Source: Plakobranchus ocellatus (lineage: Eukaryota > Mollusca > Gastropoda > Plakobranchidae). Taken from it: a stretch of 25,450 nt of DNA. A model generated the notes under the pieces. That model made no database searches. It saw only the letters and a program-made list of their open reading frames with translations, and was not told the origin of the DNA. How positions within the stretch are numbered: the stretch's first letter is position 1; every line of letters begins with the position of its first letter. This document shows, piece by piece, positions 10,763 through 20,749 of this stretch. The position numbers were made by a program, and so were the translations under genes. The stretch is taken from the NCBI GenBank assembly GCA_019648995.1, contig BLXT01000074.1, forward strand, positions 516,815 through 542,264. Reading direction: 5' to 3'.

Positions 10763-11223
10763 ATGTGGCATTTCAGAGACAAAAAACAAATGATTGCCCA
10801 GATGCCTCAGCAGAGAAAAGATGAAATCCACACTTTCTTCCAGCAATCTGAAGATGATATTTCCAAAGTAATGAAAGAGGGTGTAAGATTATTTGACCCA
10901 ACAAGGACAACCTGCCTATCAACTGATTGGTCAATAAACGATATTGGTTTCCTATTGAAACTAAAGAATGGCCAATGCTCTTCAAAGACAATTTATGCCT
11001 GGTGAGTAGCCACTTCACCACTCTTGCTGAGAGCAGATATGCTCCTATCAAAGGTGAAGCACTCTCAGTGGCTTTTACCCTACTTCAGATTCATTACTAT
11101 ACACTTAGAGGCCCAGACCTGACTGTGGCAACAGATCACAAACCCTTAATCCACATTCTGAATGACAAATCTCTTACTGAGAGAGGCAACAGGCACCTAC
11201 TGAACCTGACAAAAAAACCCTAG
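10763..11223 (+). pseudogene. pol: Reverse transcriptase end and RNase H of element A, frameshifted
   Basis: The first frame (10763-11005) reaches GVRLFDPTRTTCLSTDWS and IGFLL, the junction into RNase H, with the first catalytic Asp at 10925-10927. A frameshift near 11000 moves homology to the frame 10927-11223. There, SRYAPIKGEALSVA carries the Glu (11056-11058) and VATDHKPLIHIL carries the next Asp (11134-11136). The frame ends at a stop after NLTKKP, short of the family's usual end. All three catalytic acidic residues are still visible, but not in one frame. RNase H would have removed element RNA from RNA-DNA hybrids. Confidence 0.8.
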
Positions 11224-11489
11224 CCCATAGATTTACAATAACCCATGTATGAAGCAGCCTCCAATTAACCAGCAGTCCTTTATGACGGGTGAGTTTTCTC
11301 TTGATGACCCCACTGAGCCACAAGCTGAGAGCAGAGCTACCACCATGGCTGCGTGCTGTTGCCAGTGTAGTCATGAGGAACATGGTTTATGAAGCTACAG
11401 CCTCAGATGCAACTCTTACCCTCCTTATCGAACATCTCCAGGAAGAATTCTCAGTGCGGCCCATTAAGGCATTGGTGCCATGTGTGCCA

Positions 11490-12350
11490 GAGCAGCAAAT
11501 TCTGTCTTCTGGCCAAATATCACAACTGACATCACCTGCACCAGAGAAAAGTGCACTCAGTGTCACTGTACTGCTAAGTCGAATCCACTGCAGCCCCACT
11601 CCACCAGACTACCCTATCCAAAAGATCTGTGCTGACTATATTTCCTTCAACAGCAAGAATAGGCTGTGATTGTAGATAGGTTCTCTTCATCGCCAATAGC
11701 GCAGATGGTTTATCAAGCACTTATGAGAAATACTTGTGACATTTGGTGGCCCTGATAAACAACAGATGGCAGGCCACAGTTCACGGCAAAAACGACGCAA
11801 GAATTTTTAACCTGGGGGGTTCACCACAGACTCACCCCTGTTGCGAACTCATATGTCAACTGCAGGGCAGACATTGCTGTGATAACAGTGAGACATATTA
11901 TGATGGACAACACAAGCCTAACAGGATCCTTAGACATTGACCAATTTCAAAAGGCAATGCTAATCTATAGTACATCCAGAGACAAAAGCATCCCCAGTCC
12001 TTATTCTCTTTGGAAGGCCTGTCAGAGATTCAATCACAATCCCCTTGGGTGGATGCTGCCCTCACAACACATGGCAAGAAACTCTGGCCCATAGAGAGAA
12101 AGCTCTTGCAAAAAGACATTCCAGGGATCATGAAAAATGGTCAGAACACATATAATATGCTGCTGCCACAAGTCGGGAGACAGTATATACATATAAAACA
12201 GTATTGGCAACCACCATTGGTGATGGGAACGCACTGGTATGGTAGTGAAAACACGCCAATTTTATCAGTATTTTTTCGCATTGGTGGCTTGGGAAGGGTG
12301 ACGTTGCGCAACAAGCAGCACCTGCGAAAGCTCACTCCATTTCAGAAAAT
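11490..12350 (+). pseudogene. int: Integrase of element A, disrupted
   Basis: SVFWPNITTDI and CTQC near 11497-11570 are the end of the zinc-binding domain. The core begins at ICADYISF, with the first Asp at 11634-11636 in another frame. TTDGRPQF gives the second Asp at 11765-11767. NCRADIAV near 11858-11881 has Asp (11870-11872) where the catalytic Glu is expected, 35 codons on, close to the D35E spacing. The C-terminal part lies in a further frame, ending with GRVTLRNKQHLRKLTPF near 12292-12345. Frame changes, internal stops and the Glu-to-Asp change show it is nonfunctional. Confidence 0.8.
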
Positions 12351-12411
12351 ACCTGAGACCATAATCAAGGCACAGCTCGTCCTCCACCCACTTCACCAGA
12401 AGAGGCTATGA

Positions 12412-13070
12412 TGGTGGCAGACCTGCTGCATTCACCCTGTCAACCATTGCACTCCCATCAACAAGAAGAATCATGAATCCCACCATTCAGACCATAGGGA
12501 CGATGTGACAGATGATACACATCTGCATATCAGACCAAGGGTGTGATGTATCATATGTCACACAAGATACATCCAATTAAACTTCAGCTCAGACAATACC
12601 ACGGGCTTTGGCATGGCTCCTCCCCCACAACAGGTCTGGAGGGATGGAACAATCGCCTCTGAGACCATGGCAGACAAACTAACATAAGCGTTTCTTAATA
12701 GTCGATACTTCATTAAGCCTCGGTTGACGTAATCATACTAAGATATTTATTGGCCTCGAACTTGGTATTCTGATTTCCTTTATTTGATAACTTAATCTGA
12801 TGTAAAAACATCATTTACTCTTCAACATTTTTCATCTACCCCCCCACCACATTGTTACCTTGGAATAGATTATTCTGTCTTAAGTCTTTTCATCTACATC
12901 TTTCACTACTTATTGCTTAGGAATAGGTACGTAGCACACTCTAGCCATCACTCTTTATGTGTATCATGATTCTTGTACAGTTTTTGTCCCACTTTGATAT
13001 CCCTTGACAGGATACGTACACCTCCATAATGAGTTTTATTCACGCCCTCTAAAACTTCCCCTAAGGTAGG
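12412..13070. other. Non-coding stretch between integrase and LTR of element A
   Basis: No gene was recognised. The first 250 bases may be the decayed end of the element's coding region. GGTAGGAGA at 13066-13074 could be a degenerate polypurine tract just before the LTR repeat. Confidence 0.4.
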
Positions 13071-13436
13071 AGATATATTAATACTACTAACCTATAACAC
13101 AATGTGCATGCTGACCTAGAACTTGCAACACTAACATGCTAACATCAACTTTCTCTCTTCACAGTAGGGACTTCATCATCCTTTTCCTCTTCCCTTTAAC
13201 AAATCCCGTTTGGACTTGAAGAGAATTGGGAATTCAAACACTAATTGCTTATGTATCTAGTCAAACCCTAGATTAAATTTTCATATTACTTGTGCATGTT
13301 ATGAAACAATAAGTGTAACAAAGTTAAATCAAAGTGTGACTACATGTCATGTTATGGAATGGCATGTCATCTTTCGAATTATAATAAAGAGGTTCTTAAA
13401 GCAAATAAAGCAAAAGAGGTTTTTGATCTTTGACTA
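13071..13436 (+). repeat. LTR copy 3 of element A
   Basis: The direct repeat of 5011-5177 begins around AGATATATTAATACTACTAA. The shared central block covers the polyadenylation-like stretch AATAAAGAGG to GCAAATAAAGCAAA (13383-13413). It contains about 190 bp (about 13183-13371) that LTR copy 1 lacks. Homology stops after TTTGATCTTTGACTA, where copy 1 continues for about 180 more bases, so this copy appears truncated on the right. Confidence 0.75.
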
Positions 13437-13921
13437 AGTAGAAGATTTGAACGACTTTAAAATCAATGAAGCCTTGAACTGGAACTTGCTAAAATTCATC
13501 TGCCAAGTGTCTTTAAAAGCTGTTTAGTCATAATAGGAAAATCAAATTTACCTGAGTCAAACTGCTATTTTTAAAATGCTTTTTTCACATTTGTGCCATG
13601 TTGGACGAAGCTGTAAGATTATTAAAAGAAAAAAAATTGTTTACATAAATCTATTATATGCGCAATAGAAGTATACTCTTTTCTCAAACCAGGCTTTGGA
13701 TAAATTATCAGAATTTACCAATAATCCCTCATATCTGTGAGCAGTTTGTAACAATGTACCAAAGCAATTTCCACCTGTATCAACGATTTTAAATATTCAA
13801 CATTTTGACTTCTGACACATTTAGATGATCCTTAACACAACTAGATCTAAAGACTGTCACCAAGTAAGCAGAGGAAATAAAAAAAAAGGAAGAAAAATAA
13901 ACACTATGACTTAATGCAGCA
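13437..13921. other. 3' flank of the PPP1R35-like gene
   Basis: This lies downstream of the stop codon of the minus-strand gene and should hold its 3' UTR. I saw no clear minus-strand AATAAA signal. It is AT-rich with no open frame of note. Confidence 0.4.
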
Positions 13922-14110
13922 TCAATAATCACAAATGCCCTGCCACACTCGATTATGTCTATAAAGATCAAAAGCAATGTCATGGGGAGCTGCCTGAAGC
14001 CGAGATGCAACAGTCTTCAACCCAGGGAGAGAGAAATCTGGGCTTTCCCTTTGTAGATCTTGGGGCAAAAATTCCATCAGATCTGGGGGGACATGGCTAG
14101 ACTTGGTGGG
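13922..14110 (-). CDS. PPP1R35: PPP1R35-like terminal coding exon
   Basis: The exon has 62 codons plus TGA, starting after a TTTTTTCTGTCGCAG acceptor. It begins PTKSSHVPPDLMEF and ends NRVWQGICDY. Phase 0 matches the previous exon. Aromatic and acidic positions near the end (SPDFSLPGL, LYRHNRVW) are the best matches to the PPP1R35 C-terminus. Confidence 0.8.
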   Translation of the reverse strand, partial: PTKSSHVPPDLMEFLPQDLQRESPDFSLPGLKTVASRLQAAPHDIAFDLYRHNRVWQGICDY

Positions 14111-17100
14111 CTGCGACAGAAAAAAGGGGAGAAAAGCATTTGAGACTCACAATTTGTTTCCGTTTGATGCATGACCTAAAAAAGATGAAACGTCCATACA
14201 AAACAATTCTTATCCATTTTTCAATGAATATATGAATTAAATTAACAAATACGTTTTTCAATGGGATAAAATTATAATATGTACTTACCATGCACTATTT
14301 GTTTTAGTTGGAAGAAAAGATAACACAATGGAAAAAAATCCACACAGTAAAGGTTTGAGTTAAAGGAGGGTTCATAATGTGTGTGGAAAAAAAATGGAGA
14401 CACAAACATGACAAAGACAAGGGATGAATAAAAAGAGGGGGAGGAAGGAGAGGGAGAAAACAAGTTGAAGGATTCTATTATAGAGAAGAGAGATAAACAT
14501 ACCAAACTACATGTAAAAATAATATTGAAATGATGATTCTGAATACAGAAACTAAAATGTTCTAAAGTGCTTGTTTCTAAAAACAAAGATTCCATGGAAA
14601 GAAAGGAGAAGTAAATTTGCAATATAGCAATAAAATTTTGCGATGCAATAACTTAAAAAAAAAAAAAGAAGAAATACTTAAAAGTGCTACCACTTCCAAG
14701 AAAAAAAAAACACACCAAAAAAAAAAAGACCAAAACAACTCTGAACTTACTAAGCTTCAATAAAACTGCGGTAAAAAGATGCTTTTAAAACAATTCAATC
14801 TGTTATTCATTTTACCTCTTTTAATATATTATCTAGACACATTATAGTAAATAATTTACTCTCAACTTGTATTACATGTATCACTAATAGTAGAATTTAC
14901 TCAAGACCACATGAAGAAACAAGATCAAGTATCAACAATTTTACTATTAAGATCTCAATGGTTTAATTAAGTAAAACAGAGAAGTTCAATCTTATTAACT
15001 TCATCTCTACAAAAGATTTTTTTTATTATTTTTTTTTTAAAACCATTTCTTTAACCCCGAAACCCATGTTATGAGGAAAGCCTTTTTTTTTTAGACAACA
15101 TACATACCCATTTTGTTGTAAAATTTTCAAACAAATCTGGAACCTTACATATATTTTAAAAACATATCAAAACCTAGATTCCACTTGAAGTATTGATGGA
15201 GTCTGAAAGATGGCTATCAGTTTACTAATATTGAGACACAAATTAAATATATCTATGACACAATCTAAAAATGTTTAAACACTAATCCTAAAATATTTGT
15301 AATGACTGGATTACCTTTATAGATTTCTTGCAATTACAATTTAAAAACATAATAAATTTATCTCTGGAACCCTGCAAGACTGATAGAGAAACATCTATAA
15401 ACCAATCAAAATAATTTGAAACTTTCCAATCATACTTTATGAAGTTGCAAATGTTATGAATTTTTTATTTAAAGAAAATTTTGATTGATCAATACATTTA
15501 TACATCAAAAAGTTTTCAGATATTGATCCTGTTAAGAAATATTTTGACTATGGCCCTACTAGGTAGGAGTGGAAGACATAAAATACACTTACTTTAGCTG
15601 CAGGAGGTCCTGCTTTTTTTGAGCGAGTCTTAGTAGTTCTCATGTGGACCACCCTAGAACATAGGCTGTCCACAGAGGGTTCAACATCTACAAGATTTCC
15701 AAACTGATCTGACATTCGGTTTGTATAAACAGAAGCCTGATTTGAAAAAAGAAAAGGAAGGGAGAGGAAATTTGTTCAGTGGTGAAATTTCATGCCGAAT
15801 GGGATCTGCCAGATAAAATTGGATTAGTTGAAAAGCTCAACTAAAAATCTTTAAAATTCCATAGCCATAGCCAAAAAATATAAAAATAACATAAAATGAA
15901 TTTTAATGTTGATGTGAATTGTAAAGACATTGTCAGAAAGATTATGCATGCAAAGCAATATTCTTTAACATTAATGACAAAATGAAAGCAATTTTAAAGT
16001 TAAAAAAAAAAATGTTGAAAAACATATTTTTTACACTTTTGCAAAAAAATAATAAACATTCAATTATTTCAAGTTATAACGGCTGCTGAGTTTACGTTGA
16101 TCAGCTCCAATGAAGCCATGAATTTTGAAAAATAACACAAATGATACAAAAAAAAAAGGTGTCCCTTTTCATGTGATTACATGTTTATTCCACAATATGG
16201 CAAGTTGGAATGCAGTCTAGCATGTAGAAAAAAAAAGTTCTTTTCTCATGCATATTTAGAAACCTGTCAAATTGTCCAAGGAATTGTTTTTATTACTCCA
16301 AAATGTGAGTTGCTTCCAAATTTACACCCCAGTGCCTACAAATTACATCCCAACATCTCTCCACTGTCACACAAAGCTGATGTTCAACACTGATAATTTC
16401 ACATAATAATGGTATTATCATTTTTCAACCTTACTTTAGCCAAAAACTCAACATAACAAAAAAAATATTTAGCCAAAGGCTCAACATAATAAAATAAATG
16501 ATTATCAATTGAAACAGACTCTCATTATTTCTAAACCCAGAAAATCTGGCCAAACACCCATTGCACTACAAAGTTACTTTTCCTTTTTTTTTTTTTTTTT
16601 TTGCAAAAACATCTTGTCAGATCATCAAGTTTTTCCCATCTTACCTTCTCATTAAGTTCTGTTCTTTTGTTCTCATGTTTGGTGAGAACACTCGCCACTG
16701 CAGTTTTGACATCTATTTCCCTCTCAGAAAGCTCATCCAATTCAGAGCGCACACAAAGGGTGGAGTTGTATTCAGGCCTAGCAAATGTGTGCTCAGACCC
16801 AGATTCAGGAGCTGCAGCTTCAAGATCAAAAGGGAAAGAATAGCTGTTCCTCTCAGGGCTACTGTCATACTCCCTAAAAACATGTGGCTTGGGTGAACTT
16901 GCTGGCTTTGATTCATATGCAGATGGTGGCGTTTTAAGAAACTGTGGTCCAGCCTTTGGGCCAGTCTTGGCATGCGTATCAATGACACTCTTTGATTTTT
17001 TATGCACAAACTTACCTGCTGACTTAATTTGCTTAGTTTGTGAAGGGCTTGAGGATAATTTAGAACTATCAGTTAGTGAAGCTCTCTGAGATTCTGTTCT

Positions 17101-18161
17101 TTGCTGGGGTGGAAGATGGGAGGCAGAGTCTGGTTTATTTGTTTCACTTACTGAACTCATTAGCAGCTCTTGTAACTTATCCGCTAAGCGATCAGATGTT
17201 GTTTCATCAACATCTGTTACGATTTGAGCACTGCCCTTATAGAGATGGTTAGGACTTTGAAATGAATCATCTAACATAGACTCATCAGAGTACACTGTTG
17301 GATCATAAACCTTTTGCGGTTTGAAAGCTTTCCACGTTGGGCTTGCTTGCTCACTAATATCTCTTAGTTCACATCCTTTCAGGGTTATTGGTGATTGAGA
17401 GGAAGTGGCAGGGAAGAAAAGTTCATGAGAAACATCTAATGTTTCTTCCCCAGAGGATGTAGAAGGCAGGTCAAATCTGACAGTGTGTTTCTCCCTGTTT
17501 CTTGTGGATGATGTTTCTTCATCATTTGTGACAGTGCTATGTTTTGTTACGATATTGTCAAGGTCTTTTCTAATCTTTTTTTCTGTGGTTTTATCTGGGG
17601 TGACCAATAAGGCAGGATTAGGTTTCAGAACCATACCAGGGCTCCAGGCAATAGGTATGGGTACACTGGAGCTTGATTGCAAATCTGTCAGGTTTTCTTT
17701 GCCTAAGGACTTGGCTTCCTTTGAGTTCTCAGATGTTTTTTCTGGAGTGATAAAAAGGGCTGGATTTGGTGCGTGTTTCATGCCTGGACTCCAGGCCATG
17801 GGCACTGGAACCCTGTTCACTGTTTGCAAGTGTCCAAAGTCTTCCAACATTTTTGTCAGACCTACTTTGTCTACAGCTCTGATGCCAAAAGTATTGTCAT
17901 AGCCGAGATTTTCTGTTTGTTGAGGTTTTGACGCTTGCTTGATATAAAGCGTATCTCTGTTAACTGATTTAGAAGGCTTGAGGGGCAAAAAGTCTGAGTC
18001 TTCATCATCTTCTAAGGATGCTATCTGTTTGGCATTTTGAGCAAATTTTTGGCTGTTCAGGTGCTCATAATCTGACACAGCATTGCCTCTTCCCAAAGAA
18101 GGCATAATGCCCGATAGATATTCCCAAGCACTGATAATAGCAAAAAATTCAGAAATATTAT
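13922..18161 (-). CDS. PPP1R35: Protein phosphatase 1 regulatory subunit 35-like protein, 3 exons, first exon not found
   Basis: The exons are 18161-16645, 15736-15593 and 14110-13922, with a TGA stop at 13924-13922. Both introns are phase 0 with GTAAGA and GTAAGT donors and pyrimidine-rich CAG acceptors. The last two exons resemble the conserved C-terminal region of vertebrate PPP1R35: a helical block (TAVASVLTKHENKR, DQFGNLVDVEPSVDSL), then PDLMEFLPQDL and SPDFSLPGL, then a closing LYRHNRVW. HTVRF at residues 207-211, counted from Met 18105, fits the RVxF docking consensus for PP1. The family acts at centrioles, in elongation and centrosome maturation. The protein here is at least 597 residues, compared with about 250 in human, owing to a long Ser/Pro-rich, probably disordered N-terminal part. 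That part has a duplicated 27-residue motif (98-124, 147-173), a KEN motif (136-138) and many S/T-P sites. The assignment rests on recalled family features, not a search. Confidence 0.65.
14111..15592 (-). other. PPP1R35-like intron
   Basis: Intron of about 1.5 kb with GTAAGTGTA donor and CAG acceptor. It is AT-rich with several poly-A runs. Open frames inside are low-complexity and not coding. Confidence 0.7.
15593..15736 (-). CDS. PPP1R35: PPP1R35-like internal exon
   Basis: The exon has exactly 48 codons, phase 0 at both ends, with a TTTTTTTCAAATCAG acceptor and GTAAGT donor. It starts ASVYTNRMSDQFGNLVDV, continues through a helical stretch, and ends in a basic stretch, TRSKKAGPPAAK. It is too short to stand out as an open frame, but composition and splice signals are convincing. 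Confidence 0.8.
15737..16644 (-). other. PPP1R35-like intron
   Basis: Intron of about 0.9 kb with GTAAGA donor and CAG acceptor. It includes a two-copy direct repeat of about 35 bp around 16434-16500 (TTAGCCAAA..CTCAACATAA). The poly-T run at 16584-16602 on the plus strand lies just inside the intron and gives an artificial poly-Lys read-through. Confidence 0.7.
16645..18161 (-). CDS. PPP1R35: PPP1R35-like large exon, Ser/Pro-rich N-terminal part
   Basis: The exon has 1517 bases, ending at a GTAAGA donor. The first Met is at 18105, but the frame stays open upstream to a good acceptor (pyrimidine tract, then CTACCAG) at 18162. That adds 18 codons (NISEFFAIISAWEYLSGI) plus two bases, so I infer an upstream exon contributing one base of the first codon. 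The motifs are an acidic patch EDDEDSDF (32-39), duplicated VP-x-P-x-AWSPGM segments, KEN 136-138, RVxF-type HTVRF 207-211, and a charged, probably helical end (452-487). If Met 18105 is the true start, the acceptor is spurious. Confidence 0.85.
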
Positions 18162-20600
18162 CTGGTAGACAAGAAAAGAGAAAAACACGACAAATTTAAG
18201 CTTGATATACATTAAAAATAATCTATATATATCTTATGTTTGAATAAAATAATAGGCTGGAGATATACAGGCACCACAGATACGATGAATCCCTAAGGCT
18301 TAAGGTAAAATAAAAGTAAAGTTTCTACCCTTGTCAAAATTATCTTTAGATTATAAACTAGATCTAGGCCATGCAACAAAATAGTCCAGGTCTTCATAAT
18401 GTTTAATTTCTTACAGGCATGCCTACCCTTGAAAAAATTTTGAGGAACATAAAAAAACATGTGTTCTGTGAGCAAGGTTACAGTGCAAACAACTGATTAC
18501 TGTGTCAGCAATCAGTCACTGTGTAAGTGATAGGTAGGTCCAGGGAATGGTGAACTGCACAGATAAGATTGCCCCAATCCACCCTATCTGCTCTTCAGAT
18601 AGCAAGATGCAAGACTCATGTTATGCATGGTGACTGGGAGTTCAAAAAAATAATTTTGAAAAAAAAAGGTCTAACCAACAGCACCACAATAGGTTTGTCT
18701 CAAAAGTTTGTTGTAGTATTAGCCTTGTCAAATTTTCTTTTCCAATCTTGTTTTACCTCCCTTAGGTTTCTTGTAATACTTGCAGATAAGTGCTACTAAA
18801 CCAGCCTATATATAGCACATAACCAAACACAAAGCAAAAAAACTCTGGATTTTGAGATGAAAATGCATATTTTCCCCCAAAATCACTTTCCCTGAAGGTA
18901 TTTTTCCAAAAGAATCCGGAATTTTTCCAACAGTTGGCATGTCTGCTGTTATTTGTGTATGGTTTGCTTGTTAAGCATGTATGTTTAATTACTGTTTTGG
19001 ATATAATTTTTTAAATCCTTTTCTTTTTTATTTATTAGAAATTGACTTTTTTCTGTAAAAAAACACAACTTCATGTATATCTATATAACTTCTCAAGATA
19101 TCCAATAAACCTACATATATACATTTTAAATGATGCATTTTAGAATATCTTGCGAAAGTTTCAAAATGACTTTGAAAGAGAAAGATTTTGACAATTGTAA
19201 AATTGGCTCATTGAATTTCAAGGTAGCGAACGTTACTATGGCGATCAGATGTAGAGCAGTCCCAAAAAATCTGTAAAAGTAAGCACTGAAAAAGTTTCAT
19301 TCTTTATTTAACACTTAGGTTTGATCTCAGTGATGCAGACCCGCAACTCGACTTATTTTGTGGGACTGACACTCATATTATCAAAGTTTTTGTCATTTTT
19401 TTCCTTTAATTTACTCATGGCAAATTCATTGAAAACATTTAAAATGTTGATCTCAAATGAAGAAAAATATCAACCTCAGAACTATTTGATTTGTCTTTGC
19501 AGTAAAGGTTGTTCATGACCCCATGGTGAATCCTCTATCCCAATGTCCTTAAGGCACTTTCCTCTCACTCATCCACATTATACCACAAAAAGTGAGCTTT
19601 GGATATAATGGAGCCAATTAAGTGATTTTTTTTATATTTGCATATCCATCTCACATTGATGATGATTTGGTGTTATTTCATATGTGTCATAAACAAATTG
19701 GAATGTCCCTCTAGCTCTATTCTATAGAAAAAATAATTGTTGCTGCTGCTTTTTGATACAATTAAAGGTGATTGTAGCTGGCCCACTAATTCTTTACTTT
19801 ATGAAAAGACCTAAGAAATCATCTTATTTTCCGACCATGTATAAATTGAGCGAACCTGCAGCTCTAAACTTTCGATTAACTCCAATGGATAGAAAATTTC
19901 GAATCTAAATCATTTCAGTCCTAATTGCCTCCTAGCTATCTATGTCGGCGCTTTTTCGTTTGTTTACACCCCACTTTTTATATAGCTATATTACCCGATT
20001 GGAGCACACGAAAAAGCATCAAATTGTGTTGATTATGTGTGACAATAGTACTATTTTCATTATAACTTGGCCTGCGACCTCATCATTTCGTCGATACCTT
20101 ATGCAGATAGAGCTAGATCGGACAATAAAGCTATTTATTAAAGTCGGGGTGGGAACAAACGAAAAAGAACCTCTATCTCTTCAGTTACTAGGCTCTAGAT
20201 CTAGATCTAGTCTGTAATAAAGATCTTTGACCAAAAAAAAAAAAAAAAAACCAAAAAAAATCCCCCAACTAATTTACTCGAACAGCCTGGGAAAATCTAG
20301 GAAGGTCATGCCACACTTAATATTGAAACTTTGTGAGAGTAGATCTAGATCTAGAACTTCTGCTATGAAAAAGACAAGTTAAAGCTTGTCGAAACAATTT
20401 AGAATCTAGTCTAAGAATATGAATCTCTGAATCAGTGTTGCATTTGAGCTATTACAAAAAGTTTGAAAAATTGTCTAACTGCTTTGAAACCGTAATACGA
20501 TTATCGCGCAAACAGTATTTATGACGCAATATGATCTCCTTACATAAAAAAAAATTTCGTAACTATAATTTCTGGCAGTGTACCCAAGGAGATTTGTTTA
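18162..20600. other. Intergenic region or upstream intron between divergent genes
   Basis: The missing first exon of the minus-strand gene may lie here, but I could not identify one with a Met, an open frame and a donor in the right phase. AGATCTAG-type hexamer repeats occur at 20193-20216 and 20339-20356. The stretch is AT-rich, with a poly-A run at 20234-20251. The open frames at 18569-18799 and 19942-20217 have no recognisable content. Confidence 0.5.
20193..20356. repeat. Two short AGATCT/CTAGAT repeat clusters
   Basis: CTCTAGATCTAGATCTAG at 20193-20210 and AGATCTAGATCTAG at 20342-20355 are tandem self-complementary CTAGAT hexamers. The same repeat recurs at 24635-24660 inside the SDHB intron insertion. 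Confidence 0.8.
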
Positions 20601-20651
20601 CGCCGCCATTATAAATAGGACGGAAGTTGGACTAGAAATTCATTGCGCATG
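20601..20651 (+). promoter_or_regulatory. Putative SDHB core promoter with TATA, YY1-, ETS- and NRF1-like motifs
   Basis: Within 85 bases upstream of the SDHB start codon lie CGCCGCCATT (20601-20610, YY1-like), TATAAATA (20610-20617), CGGAAGT (20621-20627, ETS/GABP core) and TGCGCATG (20644-20651, NRF1-like half site). These families commonly control nuclear genes for respiratory-chain proteins in animals. Motif matches are short, and a transcription start was not observed. Confidence 0.45.
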
Positions 20652-20683
20652 TATTGTGAAGGTAGACTGTTATGCAAAACAAG

Positions 20684-20749
20684 ATGGCAGCCTCAAGAGC
20701 GTTGACGAAATTCTCTCCTGCTTCAAAGGCACTTGTACAGTTATCTCAG
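20684..20749 (+). CDS. SDHB: SDHB exon 1
   Basis: The exon has 22 codons from ATG to CAG, then a GTAAAG donor in phase 0. It encodes [19 protein letters not shown], a typical mitochondrial targeting start with Arg and Lys and no acidic residue. Confidence 0.9.

Larger units (their letters stand above)
10450..13436 (+). mobile_element. Degenerate Ty3/gypsy retrotransposon (element A)
   Basis: The element has an LTR tail with leader at 10450-10590, the end of reverse transcriptase with RNase H at 10763-11223, integrase at about 11490-12350 in several frames, and an LTR-like repeat at 13071-13436. The domain order, RNase H before integrase, is the normal gypsy order and differs from element B. 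Gag, protease and most of the reverse transcriptase are missing, as the leader passes straight into the C-terminal part of the polymerase. Multiple frameshifts and stops show it is inactive. Confidence 0.75.

Noticed and set aside
16531-16644. C-terminal extension of the large minus-strand frame past 16645
   Set aside because: It reads through a strong GTAAGA donor into a poly-T run giving poly-Lys. Splicing to the exon at 15593-15736 keeps frame and family similarity.
16713-17902. Several plus- and minus-strand frames of 66-139 codons overlapping the large PPP1R35-like exon
   Set aside because: They lie in other frames of a clearly coding exon and contain no motif of their own.
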